Notes under the pieces: model-generated
Seen by the model: only the letters and a program-made list of their open reading frames with translations
What the model was told of the DNA's origin: nothing
Database searches by the model: none
Part shown: in pieces, positions 8,362-17,294 of the stretch
Position numbering within the stretch: the first letter of the stretch is position 1
How the letters are laid out: each line of letters opens with the position of its first letter
Made by a program: the position numbers and the translations under genes
Assembly (NCBI GenBank): GCA_002967695.1
Contig: PUHN01000005.1
Coordinates: 1-64,000, forward strand
Origin: Rhodobacteraceae bacterium WD3A24
GTDB lineage: Bacteria > Pseudomonadota > Alphaproteobacteria > Rhodobacterales > Rhodobacteraceae
DNA: 64,000 nucleotides
Direction: 5' to 3'

Positions 8362-9045
8362 CGGCGCGAAACTATCGCTCGGATATCCTTCGTCAAGCTC
8401 TCGTTCTGTGTGGTGCCCACCCAACCTCCTTTCAGAGCCTTTCCGGGGGAGTTCGCCATCGCCACCGTCTGCCCGCGCCTGCCACGCAGCGAAAGTAGGC
8501 ATGCACTCAGCTCCCGCCGAGCGATGGCGGGAAATGGGTGATTGGACTGAGGAGGCGGCGTATTGTGGCTGCCGGGCGATGGGGCGATGGGATTTTGGCG
8601 GGCGCGCGACAAGGTCTTCCCGGGCACTCGTCACCAGCGGCGCCGGGGCACAACAGCGCCAATGTCCTGAACAAGTTATTGAAATCGAGACAGGTGCCTG
8701 TCACGGCTGACCTGCGCGAAAACCGGCAGGCCGATACCCGGGTCTCGACAGAAACCGCCGTGACGACCTTTGCCGAGGAACACTACGCCAAATACGCAAA
8801 ATGGTGACCTGCCGGACCAAGCATTGCGACGCCCTGTTGGCAGTCTACGGACTCTTCGCTCGCTCGAACCGCCGCGAGGCTCAAGCTCCCGTTGGTGTCG
8901 AGCCCCATCATGCACGGAAAGAAATTCGGTTCCACGCAAAGGGGGCGGGTCACGACCTCTACGGAGGACATAGCTAGGCGTTCATAACTCAGGGGCCGCC
9001 GGAGGCGCTCGATGAAGATATGGTCGAGGCGGGGCGCCGTCCGGT
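8362..9045. other. Non-coding or degenerate region between tRNA-Ser and the oxidoreductase gene
   Basis: About 680 bases without a frame I can support. Short open frames exist on both strands but none has a ribosome site plus recognisable sequence. The stretch should include the tRNA promoter just above 8361. No direct repeat of the tRNA 3' end was noticed. Confidence 0.5.
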
Positions 9046-10026
9046 TCAGACGACAACCAGGTTCCCGCGTTTGTGCCCGGTTTCCATGTAGCGGTGAGCC
9101 TCGATCAGATCGGTCAGAGGGTAGACTCGGTCGAGAACCGGGGACAGCGTGCCGGCCTCGACCATCTCCAGAAGCCGACCGAGATGGGCGCGCAATTTCT
9201 CTGGCGGCTGAAGACCGGTGGCGGCGAATAGGGCGCGGCGACGCCCGCTCAGGCGGCTGCGCAGCATGGCGCCAAGCAGCGGCAGCGTCAGCACGGGGCA
9301 GATGTAGCGGCCGGCCTTGGTCAGCCGCGGCTTGGCCTTTCCGAACGTGGTGATCCCGAGCGTGTCGAAGATCACATCATAGCGATCGGGCAGGGTGGTG
9401 AAATCCTCGGTTGTGTAATCGATGACCCGTTCCGCGCCCAGCCCGGAGACCAACGCCGCGTTGCGGATACTGCATGTGGCGGTGACATGGGCTCCTGCGG
9501 CTGCGGCGATCTGCACTGCAGCACTGCCAAGACTGCCGGATCCGCCAAGGATCAGCACATGCTGGTCCGGCTGCACCCGGCCGATCTCGTGCAGGAAGTG
9601 ATACGAGGTCAACGGACCATCGCAGATCACTGCGGCATCCTCGTTCGACAGGGCCACGGGCTTCTTCATCAGCACTCCGGATTCGTCCAGGCAGATGTGG
9701 CTGGCATTTGCCCCGAATTTCAGCCCCGTCTCGCCGAAGACGACGTCGCCCACGGCGAACCGGGTGACCTTGTGTCCGACCGCGATCACTTCGCCCGAAA
9801 GGCCGGTGCCGGAAAGATCCCGGCGCGGACGGCGCAGGCCAAGGAAAGGACGCGCAAAAACGGGCCGTCCGGCCCGCATCATTCCATCGGCCCGGGTGAC
9901 GGCCGAGGCACCGATGCGGATCAGGATTTCGCTGGGGCCGGGCTCCGGAACAGACCGCGTCACAGGTGTCAGGACTTCGGGCGCGCCGTAACGATCAATG
10001 CTCCATGCGGTAAGGGTGGCAGTCAT
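9046..10026 (-). CDS. NAD(P)-dependent MDR oxidoreductase (quinone oxidoreductase-like)
   Basis: A 326-residue zinc-independent medium-chain dehydrogenase/reductase. The N-terminal GroES-like domain covers roughly residues 15-130. The nucleotide-binding fold has VLILGGSGSLGSAAVQIA, a variant of the AxGxxG motif typical of NADPH-using quinone or enone reductases, then GAERVIDYTTEDF and a C-terminal RGNLVVV. Cysteine zinc ligands of classical alcohol dehydrogenases are absent. The start has a strong AAAGGAGG ribosome site. It is transcribed away from a LysR gene 97 bases away, so that regulator probably controls it. The substrate cannot be told from sequence. Confidence 0.88.
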   Translation of the reverse strand: MTATLTAWSIDRYGAPEVLTPVTRSVPEPGPSEILIRIGASAVTRADGMMRAGRPVFARPFLGLRRPRRDLSGTGLSGEVIAVGHKVTRFAVGDVVFGETGLKFGANASHICLDESGVLMKKPVALSNEDAAVICDGPLTSYHFLHEIGRVQPDQHVLILGGSGSLGSAAVQIAAAAGAHVTATCSIRNAALVSGLGAERVIDYTTEDFTTLPDRYDVIFDTLGITTFGKAKPRLTKAGRYICPVLTLPLLGAMLRSRLSGRRRALFAATGLQPPEKLRAHLGRLLEMVEAGTLSPVLDRVYPLTDLIEAHRYMETGHKRGNLVVV

Positions 10027-10076
10027 GTCGTCCTCCTTTCGGTTTGATTGCCGAAGGTCTAGCGGACCAAAACCTC

Positions 10077-10108
10077 ACCATATATTGCCCAAAATACCCC
10101 AGTATGGT
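10077..10108. promoter_or_regulatory. Candidate LysR operator between the divergent genes
   Basis: ACCATA at 10077-10082 and its exact reverse complement TATGGT at 10103-10108 are separated by 20 bases in an AT-rich stretch, directly upstream of the LysR gene and within 51-82 bases of the oxidoreductase start. LysR proteins commonly bind such dyads between themselves and a divergent target. The role is inferred. Confidence 0.45.
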
Positions 10109-10123
10109 TCATAATCGTTCCGA

Positions 10124-11005
10124 ATGGTGGATTGGAAATCTCTTCCGGCCTTTCTGGCCGTGGCGCGGGCGGGCTCGCTGCGCGGGGCGGCCGAGCAGTT
10201 GAACGGCACCCATGCAACCGTCCGTCGGCAGGTCGAAGGGCTCGAGGCGCAGCTGGGCGTCCGGTTGTTTCGACGCAGCGCGGGCGGTTTGGAGCTGTCG
10301 GCGGCGGGCCGCAAGCTGCTGCCGCAGGCGCTGGAGGCCGAAGCGGCCTTGCGGCAGGGATTCAACGCCGTTCGCGGGCTCGACAGCGAGGCGGCGGGCC
10401 GCATCCGCCTTTCCGCAGACCCGATGACCGCGCATTTCCTGCTGGCCCCGGTTCTGGGTGAATTCCTGTCGCTCTATCCCGACATTCACATCGACATGAA
10501 CCTGTCCTACGCCATCGACTCGATCGAGAAGCTGGAAACCGACGTGTCGATCCGCCATGTGCGAGAGGTCACCGGCGATGCCGTGGGGCGCAAGCTTTTT
10601 CCGCTGTCGATCGGGGTCTTCGCCTCTCGCGCCTACCTCGACCACCACCTGCATGACGCCGGACCGCGCGGCGAGGGGCTGACCTGGCTCGGTTACGGGG
10701 AGGTGCCGGAATTGCAGGCGATGATCGCCGCCTCGCCCTTTCCACGCGCGGCTGTACGCCACGCTGTCGCCGATCCGGCCATGCATATGCACCTGGCCCG
10801 GGCCGGGGCGGGAATGACCTTTCTGGCTGCCTGGGTTCAAAGCGTCTTTCCCGAATTGCAGCGCGTGCCGGGCACGAATCTCGACCAGAGCCGCGCGACC
10901 TGGGTCTTGATGCATGGCGATCTCCGCCGGGTGCAGCGGGTTCGGCTGTTCGTCGATTTCCTCTACGACAGCCTGCTTGAGCGGCGGGCGGATTTCATTG
11001 GCTGA
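10124..11005 (+). CDS. LysR-family transcriptional regulator
   Basis: A 293-residue regulator. The N-terminal winged helix-turn-helix spans residues 2-60 (LPAFLAVARAGSLRGAAEQL then THATVRRQVEGLEAQLGVRL), and a substrate-binding-like effector domain follows from about residue 90. The HTH has Asn-Gly-Thr-His where many LysR proteins have Ser-Gln-Pro/Ser, which is common in the alphaproteobacterial subgroup. It is divergent from the MDR oxidoreductase, which is its likely target. It probably represses itself. Confidence 0.92.
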   Translation: MVDWKSLPAFLAVARAGSLRGAAEQLNGTHATVRRQVEGLEAQLGVRLFRRSAGGLELSAAGRKLLPQALEAEAALRQGFNAVRGLDSEAAGRIRLSADPMTAHFLLAPVLGEFLSLYPDIHIDMNLSYAIDSIEKLETDVSIRHVREVTGDAVGRKLFPLSIGVFASRAYLDHHLHDAGPRGEGLTWLGYGEVPELQAMIAASPFPRAAVRHAVADPAMHMHLARAGAGMTFLAAWVQSVFPELQRVPGTNLDQSRATWVLMHGDLRRVQRVRLFVDFLYDSLLERRADFIG

Positions 11006-11946
11006 CCGTCATGGATTCGATCATCTCGTCCATCGCCATGGAACGGCGCCCCCAGGCTCCAAGCCCCGGGCTCATTGTTTGCTTGCGGCCGGTCGAGGTG
11101 GCGCCGAAAATAAAACGGGATGTTGATGCGCATTCCGCTGGATAACGGGGGATGCCGGACGACGAAGCGACCCCGGTCCACCGTGGAATTCAGGGCTCTT
11201 GTGGTGTTGGAGACACCGAGGCCGAACTGCTCCCCGCGAGCGGGGCGGTGATGGTTTTGGCCTCGATGAGTAGTTTGAAGGCCCGATGGCTGAAAAGCAC
11301 GTGTGTTGCCGCCACGCGGCCCGCAGCGAGGCGGCAGTTTTCCGAACCGATTCGGGTGCGGTTCGCGGCCAGCGCGCGGGGTGTTCACGCATCGGTCGCA
11401 GTTCACCCGCCCGAGCGGGATTGGCGACGATGCGCGAACATGCCGCAGAGGCTCTGTGCGCGGCCTGGCCTCGGCCGGTACAGCTGAGCCTGTGTTGCCG
11501 TGATCGCAACAATAATGGGGAAACAAGCCGGCGGGGTGCCACGGTGTCACGCCTGATCGGGAATTCTTGCGCGATCTCCCCGCGATGTAAGGAAATCCGT
11601 CCAAAACCATGTTGCCGTCCTGGAAACATGAATTCGGCGTCTTTGCCTTCGCGGGCGGGCGGACAGGGCCGCAGAAGGGGCTGACGGCAGAGAATGCGTG
11701 CGATTTCCCTTTATCCCGGCCGCGCCCGAAGGTAACCTGATCATGCCTTGCTGGAGGCGCAGCGTTGGGGGTGAAGGCGGCCGCGCCGCATTTCGGGATG
11801 CACGTTCTTGTAATCCCGTCGTGTGAGGGTGGTGCGACCGTCCGGCACGAGCCGGAGGGATTCGTGCGTTGGGCGCAGAGCCCGAACGCGCGTTTTGCCG
11901 GTTCACAACATGCGTCCGTGTGGCACGTGATCAGGAGTGGGTAGCA
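11006..11946. other. Long gene-free region before the first Hint protein
   Basis: Some 940 bases contain no frame I can support. The longest open frame, on the minus strand, overlaps both neighbouring genes and has the odd composition of an antisense shadow. Visible structure is limited to short dyads: CCCCG-cgag-CGGGG near 11234-11247, and TGTTGC/GCAACA at 11493-11498 and 11506-11511. The 3' part should hold the promoter of the Hint gene. It could also contain an unrecognised small RNA or a decayed gene. Confidence 0.5.
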
Positions 11947-13788
11947 ATGGCCGACGAAAACAACAATGGATCCGAGACACGGATCGACGAATTGATCAAG
12001 CTGTTCGGGCAACTCTCGGGCGACAGCAACGACGATTCCGATCAGACGGTCTCCGGCACCGACGATGATGACCTCATCGCGACCGGAGACGGCGAGGACA
12101 CAATATCGGGCGGCACCGGCGACGACACGCTCTATGGCGCCGAGGGCAACGACGAGATCGACGGCGGGCCGGGGGACGACGTGATCGGCGGCGGGGAGGG
12201 CGATGACGCTCTCTATGGGAGCGAGGGCTCCGATGCGCTTTTCGGCGGCAGTGGCAACGACACGCTTTACGGCGGCAGTGTCGGCGGCGGCGGCAGCGAA
12301 CGGGTGACCATCACCTTCGAGGGCTCCACCGCCGCTTACGAGAACACGCTGGGATTCTACGTCGTCGACCCAGATATGGGCGAGATCAGCGACGTGCAGA
12401 TGGCGTTCGAGAATGCCTCTCCCGTGGGTGATGACCCGGTCTCGGGCGGCGGCGACCTGATCCCGGGGACGAGCAGCTACAGCTTCGACGTTCCCAAGGG
12501 GGCGGAGATCGGGGCGTTTCTCGTCTCCGACGGCAACAGCCTCAACGACTACGACGCGCTTGGCTCCGGCCAGCTAGCCTTTCTCGACGGAGATGGCGAC
12601 CCCGCCACGCTCGACGACACGACGCCGCAACTCTACCACATCGCCGACGACGGCACGAAGACAGCGCTGGACGGCGACACCTACCACTCCGCCGGATTCG
12701 GGGCGAACACGAAGCTCAACCCAGACGGCGAAGTCCACATCAAGGGCTTCTCTGACAACGGCTCGGACAGCTGGACCTTCGGCTTCGAGGACAAGAAGAA
12801 CCTCGGGGACGAAGATTACGACGACACGCTGTTCACCGTGGACATGGGCGACACCGGGGCGAGCTTCCTCAACCCCGACTTCGACGCAACCGGGCATGTG
12901 GACGATCCCGACACCACGGATCTTCTCGTCGGCGGCAGCGGTAACGACGTGATCCACACCGGTGAAGGTGCCGGATTCGGCTTTGGCGGCGAAGGCGACG
13001 ACTCGATTCATGCCGGCGGCGGCGACACCGTTGACGGCGGCCAGAACACCGACACCCTGTTCATCAAGGAACCCGACAAGATCGTCGATCAGGATGTCAA
13101 GCAGAACGGTACCGACGACGAGGGCAATCCGTCCTTCGAGGGCCATTTCGAATACGAGGACGGCAGCAAGCTGGCCTTCGAGTCGATCGAGAAGATCGTG
13201 CCCTGCTTCACGCCCGGCACCTCGATCGCCACCCCCGAGGGCGAGAAGGCCGTCGAAAGCCTGCGCGTGGGCGACAAGATCATCACCCGCGACAACGGGA
13301 TTCAGGAAATCCGCTGGATCGGACACCGGCGGATGGATTGGGGCGCGCTGCAGGCCAATCCGCATCTCAAGCCGATCCTGATCCGTCGCGGAAGCCTCGG
13401 CAACGATCTGCCCGAACGCGACATGATCGTCTCGCCCCAGCACCGGATGCTGGTGGCCAATGATCGCACGGCGCTGTATTTTGAAGAACACGAGGTGCTG
13501 GTGGCCGCGAAACATCTGCGCGATCACCGCGGCGTCTGCGATTTCGACAGCATGGGTACGACCTATGTCCACTTCATGTGCGACCGGCACGAGGTGGTGC
13601 TGTCGAACGGGGCCTGGTCGGAGACCTTCCAGCCCGGCGACTACACGCTCAAGGGGATGGGCAACGCCCAGCGGCTGGAGCTGTTCGAGATCTTTCCCGA
13701 ACTCGACGACAAGGCCGGGCGCGAGGGCTACCGTGCCGCCCGCAAGACCCTGCGCCGGCACGAGGCGCGCCTGCTCGCATTGAGCTGA
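11947..13788 (+). CDS. Exported RTX protein with DUF4114 and C-terminal Hint domain
   Basis: 613 residues, starting at ATG 11947 behind AGGAG. Residues 36-112 form a block of calcium-binding RTX repeats (DDTLYGAEGNDEIDGGPGDD). Residues about 130-300 match DUF4114, ending in WTFGFEDKKNLGDEDYDD. A second short RTX block lies at 325-365. The C-terminal third (418-590) is a Hint_2 domain: Cys420 in VPCFTPGTSIATPEG at the expected splice-junction position, VSPQHRML at 495-502, and an HEVVLSNGAWSETFQPGD segment. Hint domains of this family may cut the chain autocatalytically before the cysteine, but that is family knowledge and not shown here. No Sec signal is present, so type I secretion is likely. 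The next gene is a paralogue. Confidence 0.85.
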   Translation: MADENNNGSETRIDELIKLFGQLSGDSNDDSDQTVSGTDDDDLIATGDGEDTISGGTGDDTLYGAEGNDEIDGGPGDDVIGGGEGDDALYGSEGSDALFGGSGNDTLYGGSVGGGGSERVTITFEGSTAAYENTLGFYVVDPDMGEISDVQMAFENASPVGDDPVSGGGDLIPGTSSYSFDVPKGAEIGAFLVSDGNSLNDYDALGSGQLAFLDGDGDPATLDDTTPQLYHIADDGTKTALDGDTYHSAGFGANTKLNPDGEVHIKGFSDNGSDSWTFGFEDKKNLGDEDYDDTLFTVDMGDTGASFLNPDFDATGHVDDPDTTDLLVGGSGNDVIHTGEGAGFGFGGEGDDSIHAGGGDTVDGGQNTDTLFIKEPDKIVDQDVKQNGTDDEGNPSFEGHFEYEDGSKLAFESIEKIVPCFTPGTSIATPEGEKAVESLRVGDKIITRDNGIQEIRWIGHRRMDWGALQANPHLKPILIRRGSLGNDLPERDMIVSPQHRMLVANDRTALYFEEHEVLVAAKHLRDHRGVCDFDSMGTTYVHFMCDRHEVVLSNGAWSETFQPGDYTLKGMGNAQRLELFEIFPELDDKAGREGYRAARKTLRRHEARLLALS

Positions 13789-13821
13789 CGGCCCCGTCAT
13801 CCGGCCTGCCATCACGTCTCA

Positions 13822-13848
13822 GGGCGCGCGCGGAAAGCGCGCCCTTTT
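13822..13848 (+). terminator. Rho-independent terminator after the first Hint gene
   Basis: GGGCGCGC (13822-13829) pairs perfectly with GCGCGCCC (13837-13844) around a seven-base loop, followed by TTTT. It lies 34 bases after the stop codon, so the two Hint genes are probably transcribed separately. Confidence 0.8.
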
Positions 13849-14023
13849 CACTGCCGTTGCGGGCCCTCCCGGCGGGCGTTGCGCGGTGGCTTTGAATTCC
13901 CCGCTTGCGACACAATTCCACCCAGCTTCAACCCAACTCCGCCGCTAGCCCGAATTCCGACGGGCCGCCAACCCGCCCGATCCGGGCCGGGCAGGGGGCC
14001 GGGGCTGAACGGGATTCTGCGCG

Positions 14024-16099
14024 ATGACGAAAAGCACCCTCTGGACTGGCGATGACACTGCGCATCCCGCAGGGGGCGCCCATGGCGACTGGGGGGCGGG
14101 ACGGCCGGTGGTCCCGGAGACCGGCGCCTTCGCCCCCGGAAGCGGGCGGATCGAGATCGAGTTCAGCCAGAATGCCCATCATGGCGCGAGCCCCGACACG
14201 CTGATCTCCCAGGATGGCGGGCCGGGGCATTTCGATCTGTCGGTCACCGTAGACGGCATGGTGATGGCGCGCCACGAAGGCCCCGAGGAGACGGGATTCT
14301 TCGCCACGCCGACGGGGTTTTTCAACACCGGTGACTCCGTTCGCGCGGGATACTGCTGGGATCAGGGCGGCCAGGGACGGTTTGATGTGGAAAATCTTAC
14401 CACGGGCGCGGCACATTCCGAACCCGTCCCCCCCGGGATGGTCTTCGCCGATACGGGGCAGGGGCCGCCGGGCTTTGTCATCGGGGCTGCGCCGGCCGTG
14501 CCGGGTGGCGGGTCGCGCAGCTTCGACGGGCAGGTCGGGCGCGTCGATCTGTTCGATGGTGCCGACCTTGCCCCGCAGGAGGCCGGGCTCGCGCCCGCCG
14601 CCGGAGAGGACGCCGAAAACATCGCCGAGGCGCCGGAGGAGGGCGAGGGCGCCGGCCATGGCGCCCCTGGCTGGAGCGACGGGGCGGGCAGCGGCGTGCG
14701 CGTCCTGGTGGAGACCGATGCGGGAACCGAGGCCGAGGGCGGCGCCGATGGCCTGACCATTGCCGGCACGCAGGGGGCGGGCGTTGCGGTGCAGTTCGCG
14801 GGCGAGAAGGACAGCGGGCTTGCCGATGCCGTGGAGGGGCTGAGCTTTCGCCTGTCGGGGTTCGACCCCGCCGCCCGTGACAGCCTCGTCATCGACGCGG
14901 CCGACCCGGAGGGCGCGCCGCTGCCGGTCGAGCTCGTCCTTGACGCCTCGGCGCCCGCGGCCGACAGCGGGGCGCAGCCCGCCACCGCCGGCGCGGATGC
15001 CGCCACGGTCAGCGTTGACGGCCGCGTCGCCCGTCTCGAAATCCGCCACACGGGCGAGGCACTCGAGGGCGGGGGTGTCACGATCGGCCCGTTGCGCTTC
15101 GAGACCGTGGCCGATGACGGGGCCGGGGTGGAGGACGCCGTCGACAACATCTTTGCCGCCTCCTCCGGGGAAAGCCCCGGCCAAGATGACGACGAGGATC
15201 ATCGCGACAGCGACGATGATGACGATGATGACGGTCATGAAGATGATGATGACCGTGACGATGAACATGACGACGGCGATGACCATGCCGATGACGATGG
15301 CGATGGCGACATCGTGCTGGCGGGCCCCGGCGACAGCGTCGATGGCTCCACGGGAATCGACACGCTCGTGATCGCGCCCGGCCACGAGGTCGCGGAAGTA
15401 ACCATCCATTCCAGCCGGATCGAGGCGGATGGTTCGGTCAGCAAGGGTGGCGAGGTGGTCTTCGCCGACGATTCCGAGCCGGTCACCTTCCAGGCGGTGC
15501 GGATGATCGTGCCGTGCTTCACGCCGGGCACGCTGATCGACACCAGTGCGGGCGCCCGCCCCGTCGAGGCGCTGCGCCCCGGCGACCGGGTGCTCACGCG
15601 TGACGGCGGCTTCCGGCCGCTGGCCTGGACGGGCGCATGCCCCGTAACGGCGGCCGAGATCGCCGCGGATCCGTCACTGGCGCCGGTGCGCATCGCGGCC
15701 GGGGCCCTGGGCGGCGGTTTGCCGCTGCGCGACATGGAAGTCTCCCCCCAGCACCGCATGTTGTTCGCGGGCGGGCGGGCCGAACTTTTGTTCGGCGCGC
15801 GCGAGGTTCTCGTGCCTGCAAAGCACCTTGTCGGCCGGCCGGGCATCACCCGCGTGGCGGGGCGCGGCGTGACCTATGTCCATGTGATGTGTGACCGCCA
15901 CGAGATCCTGCGCGCCGACGGCGCGTGGAGCGAGAGTTTCCAGCCCGGTGACCAGAGTCTCGCCGGGCTCGATGCGCCGCAGCGCGCCGAACTGCTGCGC
16001 CTGTTTCCCGAACTCGCCCGCGCGCAGGGGCGCGCGCGCTATCGCGCGGCGCGTCCCACGCTCAAGCGCCACGAGGCGCGCGTTCTTGTAGCAGCCTGA
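14024..16099 (+). CDS. Second Hint-domain protein with an Asp/His-rich tract
   Basis: 691 residues. Residues about 40-180 look like a LamG/concanavalin-type beta sandwich (FDLSVTVDGMVMARHEG to SFDGQVGRVDLFDGA). A low-complexity alanine/glutamate linker and a second beta-rich region follow. Residues 386-428 are almost entirely aspartate with scattered histidine, glutamate, glycine and arginine, likely a metal-binding or spacer tract. The last 195 residues are a Hint_2 domain closely matching the upstream protein: Cys498 in IVPCFTPGTLIDT, VSPQHRML, and HEILRADGAWSESFQPGD. Canonical RTX repeats are lacking apart from one degenerate GPGDSVDGSTGIDTL. The start is less certain, since no strong ribosome site precedes ATG 14024. 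Confidence 0.8.
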   Translation: MTKSTLWTGDDTAHPAGGAHGDWGAGRPVVPETGAFAPGSGRIEIEFSQNAHHGASPDTLISQDGGPGHFDLSVTVDGMVMARHEGPEETGFFATPTGFFNTGDSVRAGYCWDQGGQGRFDVENLTTGAAHSEPVPPGMVFADTGQGPPGFVIGAAPAVPGGGSRSFDGQVGRVDLFDGADLAPQEAGLAPAAGEDAENIAEAPEEGEGAGHGAPGWSDGAGSGVRVLVETDAGTEAEGGADGLTIAGTQGAGVAVQFAGEKDSGLADAVEGLSFRLSGFDPAARDSLVIDAADPEGAPLPVELVLDASAPAADSGAQPATAGADAATVSVDGRVARLEIRHTGEALEGGGVTIGPLRFETVADDGAGVEDAVDNIFAASSGESPGQDDDEDHRDSDDDDDDDGHEDDDDRDDEHDDGDDHADDDGDGDIVLAGPGDSVDGSTGIDTLVIAPGHEVAEVTIHSSRIEADGSVSKGGEVVFADDSEPVTFQAVRMIVPCFTPGTLIDTSAGARPVEALRPGDRVLTRDGGFRPLAWTGACPVTAAEIAADPSLAPVRIAAGALGGGLPLRDMEVSPQHRMLFAGGRAELLFGAREVLVPAKHLVGRPGITRVAGRGVTYVHVMCDRHEILRADGAWSESFQPGDQSLAGLDAPQRAELLRLFPELARAQGRARYRAARPTLKRHEARVLVAA
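15181..15310 (+). repeat. Low-complexity GATGAC-type tract coding for the acidic region
   Basis: Irregular GAT/GAC codon runs, broken by CAT, GAA, GGC and CGT codons, fill this stretch. It codes the Asp/His-rich segment of the second Hint protein. Such tracts can change length by slippage in multiples of three without breaking the frame. Confidence 0.8.
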
Positions 16100-16174
16100 G
16101 GTTGCGCGGGGGGCTGGACAGTGCCCGGCGGGCAAGGCAATCTTGCCCTTGGCGCTATCGCGCAGGAGTTCGTC

Positions 16175-16615
16175 ATGCCCACCACCGCAACCCGTCCGTG
16201 GCACCTCAACCTTGTCGGCGTGTTCGCCCTGCTGTGGTTCGCGGGCGGCGCGGCGGAATATCTGCTGCTGCGGTTTGCGCCCGATCTCCTCGCGCAGTGG
16301 GTTCCGCCGGTCATGATCGTGCTCGCGCGCGAGATGCCGTTCTGGGCCCATCTCTGCTGGGGAATCGGCGTCTGGGTCGGGCTTTTGGGCGCGATGCTGC
16401 TGTGGATGCGCGATTCCAGCGCGGTCATCTTTTTTGCGGTGTCCTTTCTCGGCTGCGCGGGGGTGCTGGCCTGGTTTCTCGGCGATGGCGGCGGCCCGCT
16501 GATGGCTGCCGTGACCGATCCGATCGCCTGGATGCTTGCCGCGGCCGCCGGGATCGGTTTTCTGCTGTGGCTCTATGCACGCGAGCTCAAGACAAACGGG
16601 CATCTGGGCCGCTGA
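16175..16615 (+). CDS. Small four-helix integral membrane protein
   Basis: 146 residues from ATG 16175, with AGGAG six bases upstream. It begins MPTTATRPWHLNLVGVFALL, and hydrophobic segments near residues 12-32, 58-78, 85-105 and 115-135 predict four membrane helices. The PWHLxxVGxxxLLW opening is typical of a small Rhodobacterales membrane protein family, sometimes loosely labelled sugar transporter, whose role is not established. Its stop abuts the end of the convergent nucleotidyltransferase gene. Confidence 0.7.
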   Translation: MPTTATRPWHLNLVGVFALLWFAGGAAEYLLLRFAPDLLAQWVPPVMIVLAREMPFWAHLCWGIGVWVGLLGAMLLWMRDSSAVIFFAVSFLGCAGVLAWFLGDGGGPLMAAVTDPIAWMLAAAAGIGFLLWLYARELKTNGHLGR

Positions 16616-17233
16616 TCAGCGCCCCGTCCGGGCCCGCCACGCCGCCCAGTCGTCGGGCGTGTCGAGGTCGGTGAGCGCGTGCGAGCCGGGCAGGGGGACG
16701 CACCGGACGCGCGGTCCGTGACGGCGCAGGATCGCCCGCGCACCCGCATCCCCGCCAAGTGCGGGCGCCGCATCCTCTTCGAGAACGTCACGGGGGAAAA
16801 GCACCGGATGGCCCGGCCGGCCATCGGCCGCCGCGCCGCGCAGGATCGGCGCGCCGGGCGCGGAGCGGAAGGCGGCGATCAGCGCGGCGAGGTCACTGGC
16901 CGCGATCTCGGGCATGTCGGCGGGCAGGATCATCACGGCCGTCGCCGTGCCCTCGGTAAGTGCGGCCGCGATGCCCGCACGCAGCGAGGCGCCCATGCCC
17001 TCATCCGCGTCGGGAACCGCGATGAGGGTCACATCGAGGCCGTCGAGCGCGGCGCGGCGCGGCCCGTCGCGGCCGGCCGGCAGGGTGACGATCACCCGCG
17101 CCCCCGTCTGCAATGCCCGCTCCGCCTGCCGGCGCAACAGGGCGATGCCGTCGACCTTTTCGAGCAGCTTGTCGCGCCCGCCCATCCGGCGCGAGGCGCC
17201 CGCGGCGGGGATGACGATCACGATGTCATTCAT
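16616..17233 (-). CDS. MobA-like NTP transferase (MocA/IspD superfamily)
   Basis: 205 residues, with a GTG two codons upstream as an alternative start. The N-terminal VIPAAGASRRMGGRDKLLEK is the nucleotide-binding signature (xAAGxSxRMGxxKxL) of the MobA-like NTP transferase family, and LPADMPEIAASDL carries the metal-binding aspartates. Family members attach CMP or GMP to molybdopterin, or handle other sugars and isoprenoid precursors. No molybdenum cofactor or XdhC gene is adjacent, so the substrate is open. Confidence 0.8.
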   Translation of the reverse strand: MNDIVIVIPAAGASRRMGGRDKLLEKVDGIALLRRQAERALQTGARVIVTLPAGRDGPRRAALDGLDVTLIAVPDADEGMGASLRAGIAAALTEGTATAVMILPADMPEIAASDLAALIAAFRSAPGAPILRGAAADGRPGHPVLFPRDVLEEDAAPALGGDAGARAILRRHGPRVRCVPLPGSHALTDLDTPDDWAAWRARTGR

Positions 17234-17263
17234 CGCCACGCGCCCCGAGGGGCCGGCGCGCCG

Positions 17264-17286
17264 ATGCCGGCACCCCGCGCCGGCAT
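17264..17286 (-). terminator. Hairpin after livM, possible terminator
   Basis: ATGCCGGC (17264-17271) pairs exactly with GCCGGCAT (17279-17286), seven-base loop, just past the livM stop codon. No T-run follows, so termination here would depend on Rho or the hairpin may only protect the mRNA end. Confidence 0.4.
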
Positions 17287-17294
17287 GCGCCGCG

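Noticed and set aside
8676-8973. Short frames on both strands between tRNA-Ser and the oxidoreductase gene
   Set aside because: No ribosome site, no family resemblance and competing frames of similar length, so none could be supported.
10963-12012. 349-codon minus-strand frame covering the long gap before the Hint gene
   Set aside because: It overlaps both the LysR end and the start of the RTX-Hint gene, has no ribosome site and has a composition rich in Arg, Pro, Cys and His typical of antisense GC-rich DNA.
11947-16099. Inteins in the two Hint-domain proteins
   Set aside because: The Hint domain is at the extreme C-terminus with no C-extein, so protein splicing is not expected; Hint-type cleavage is the better reading.
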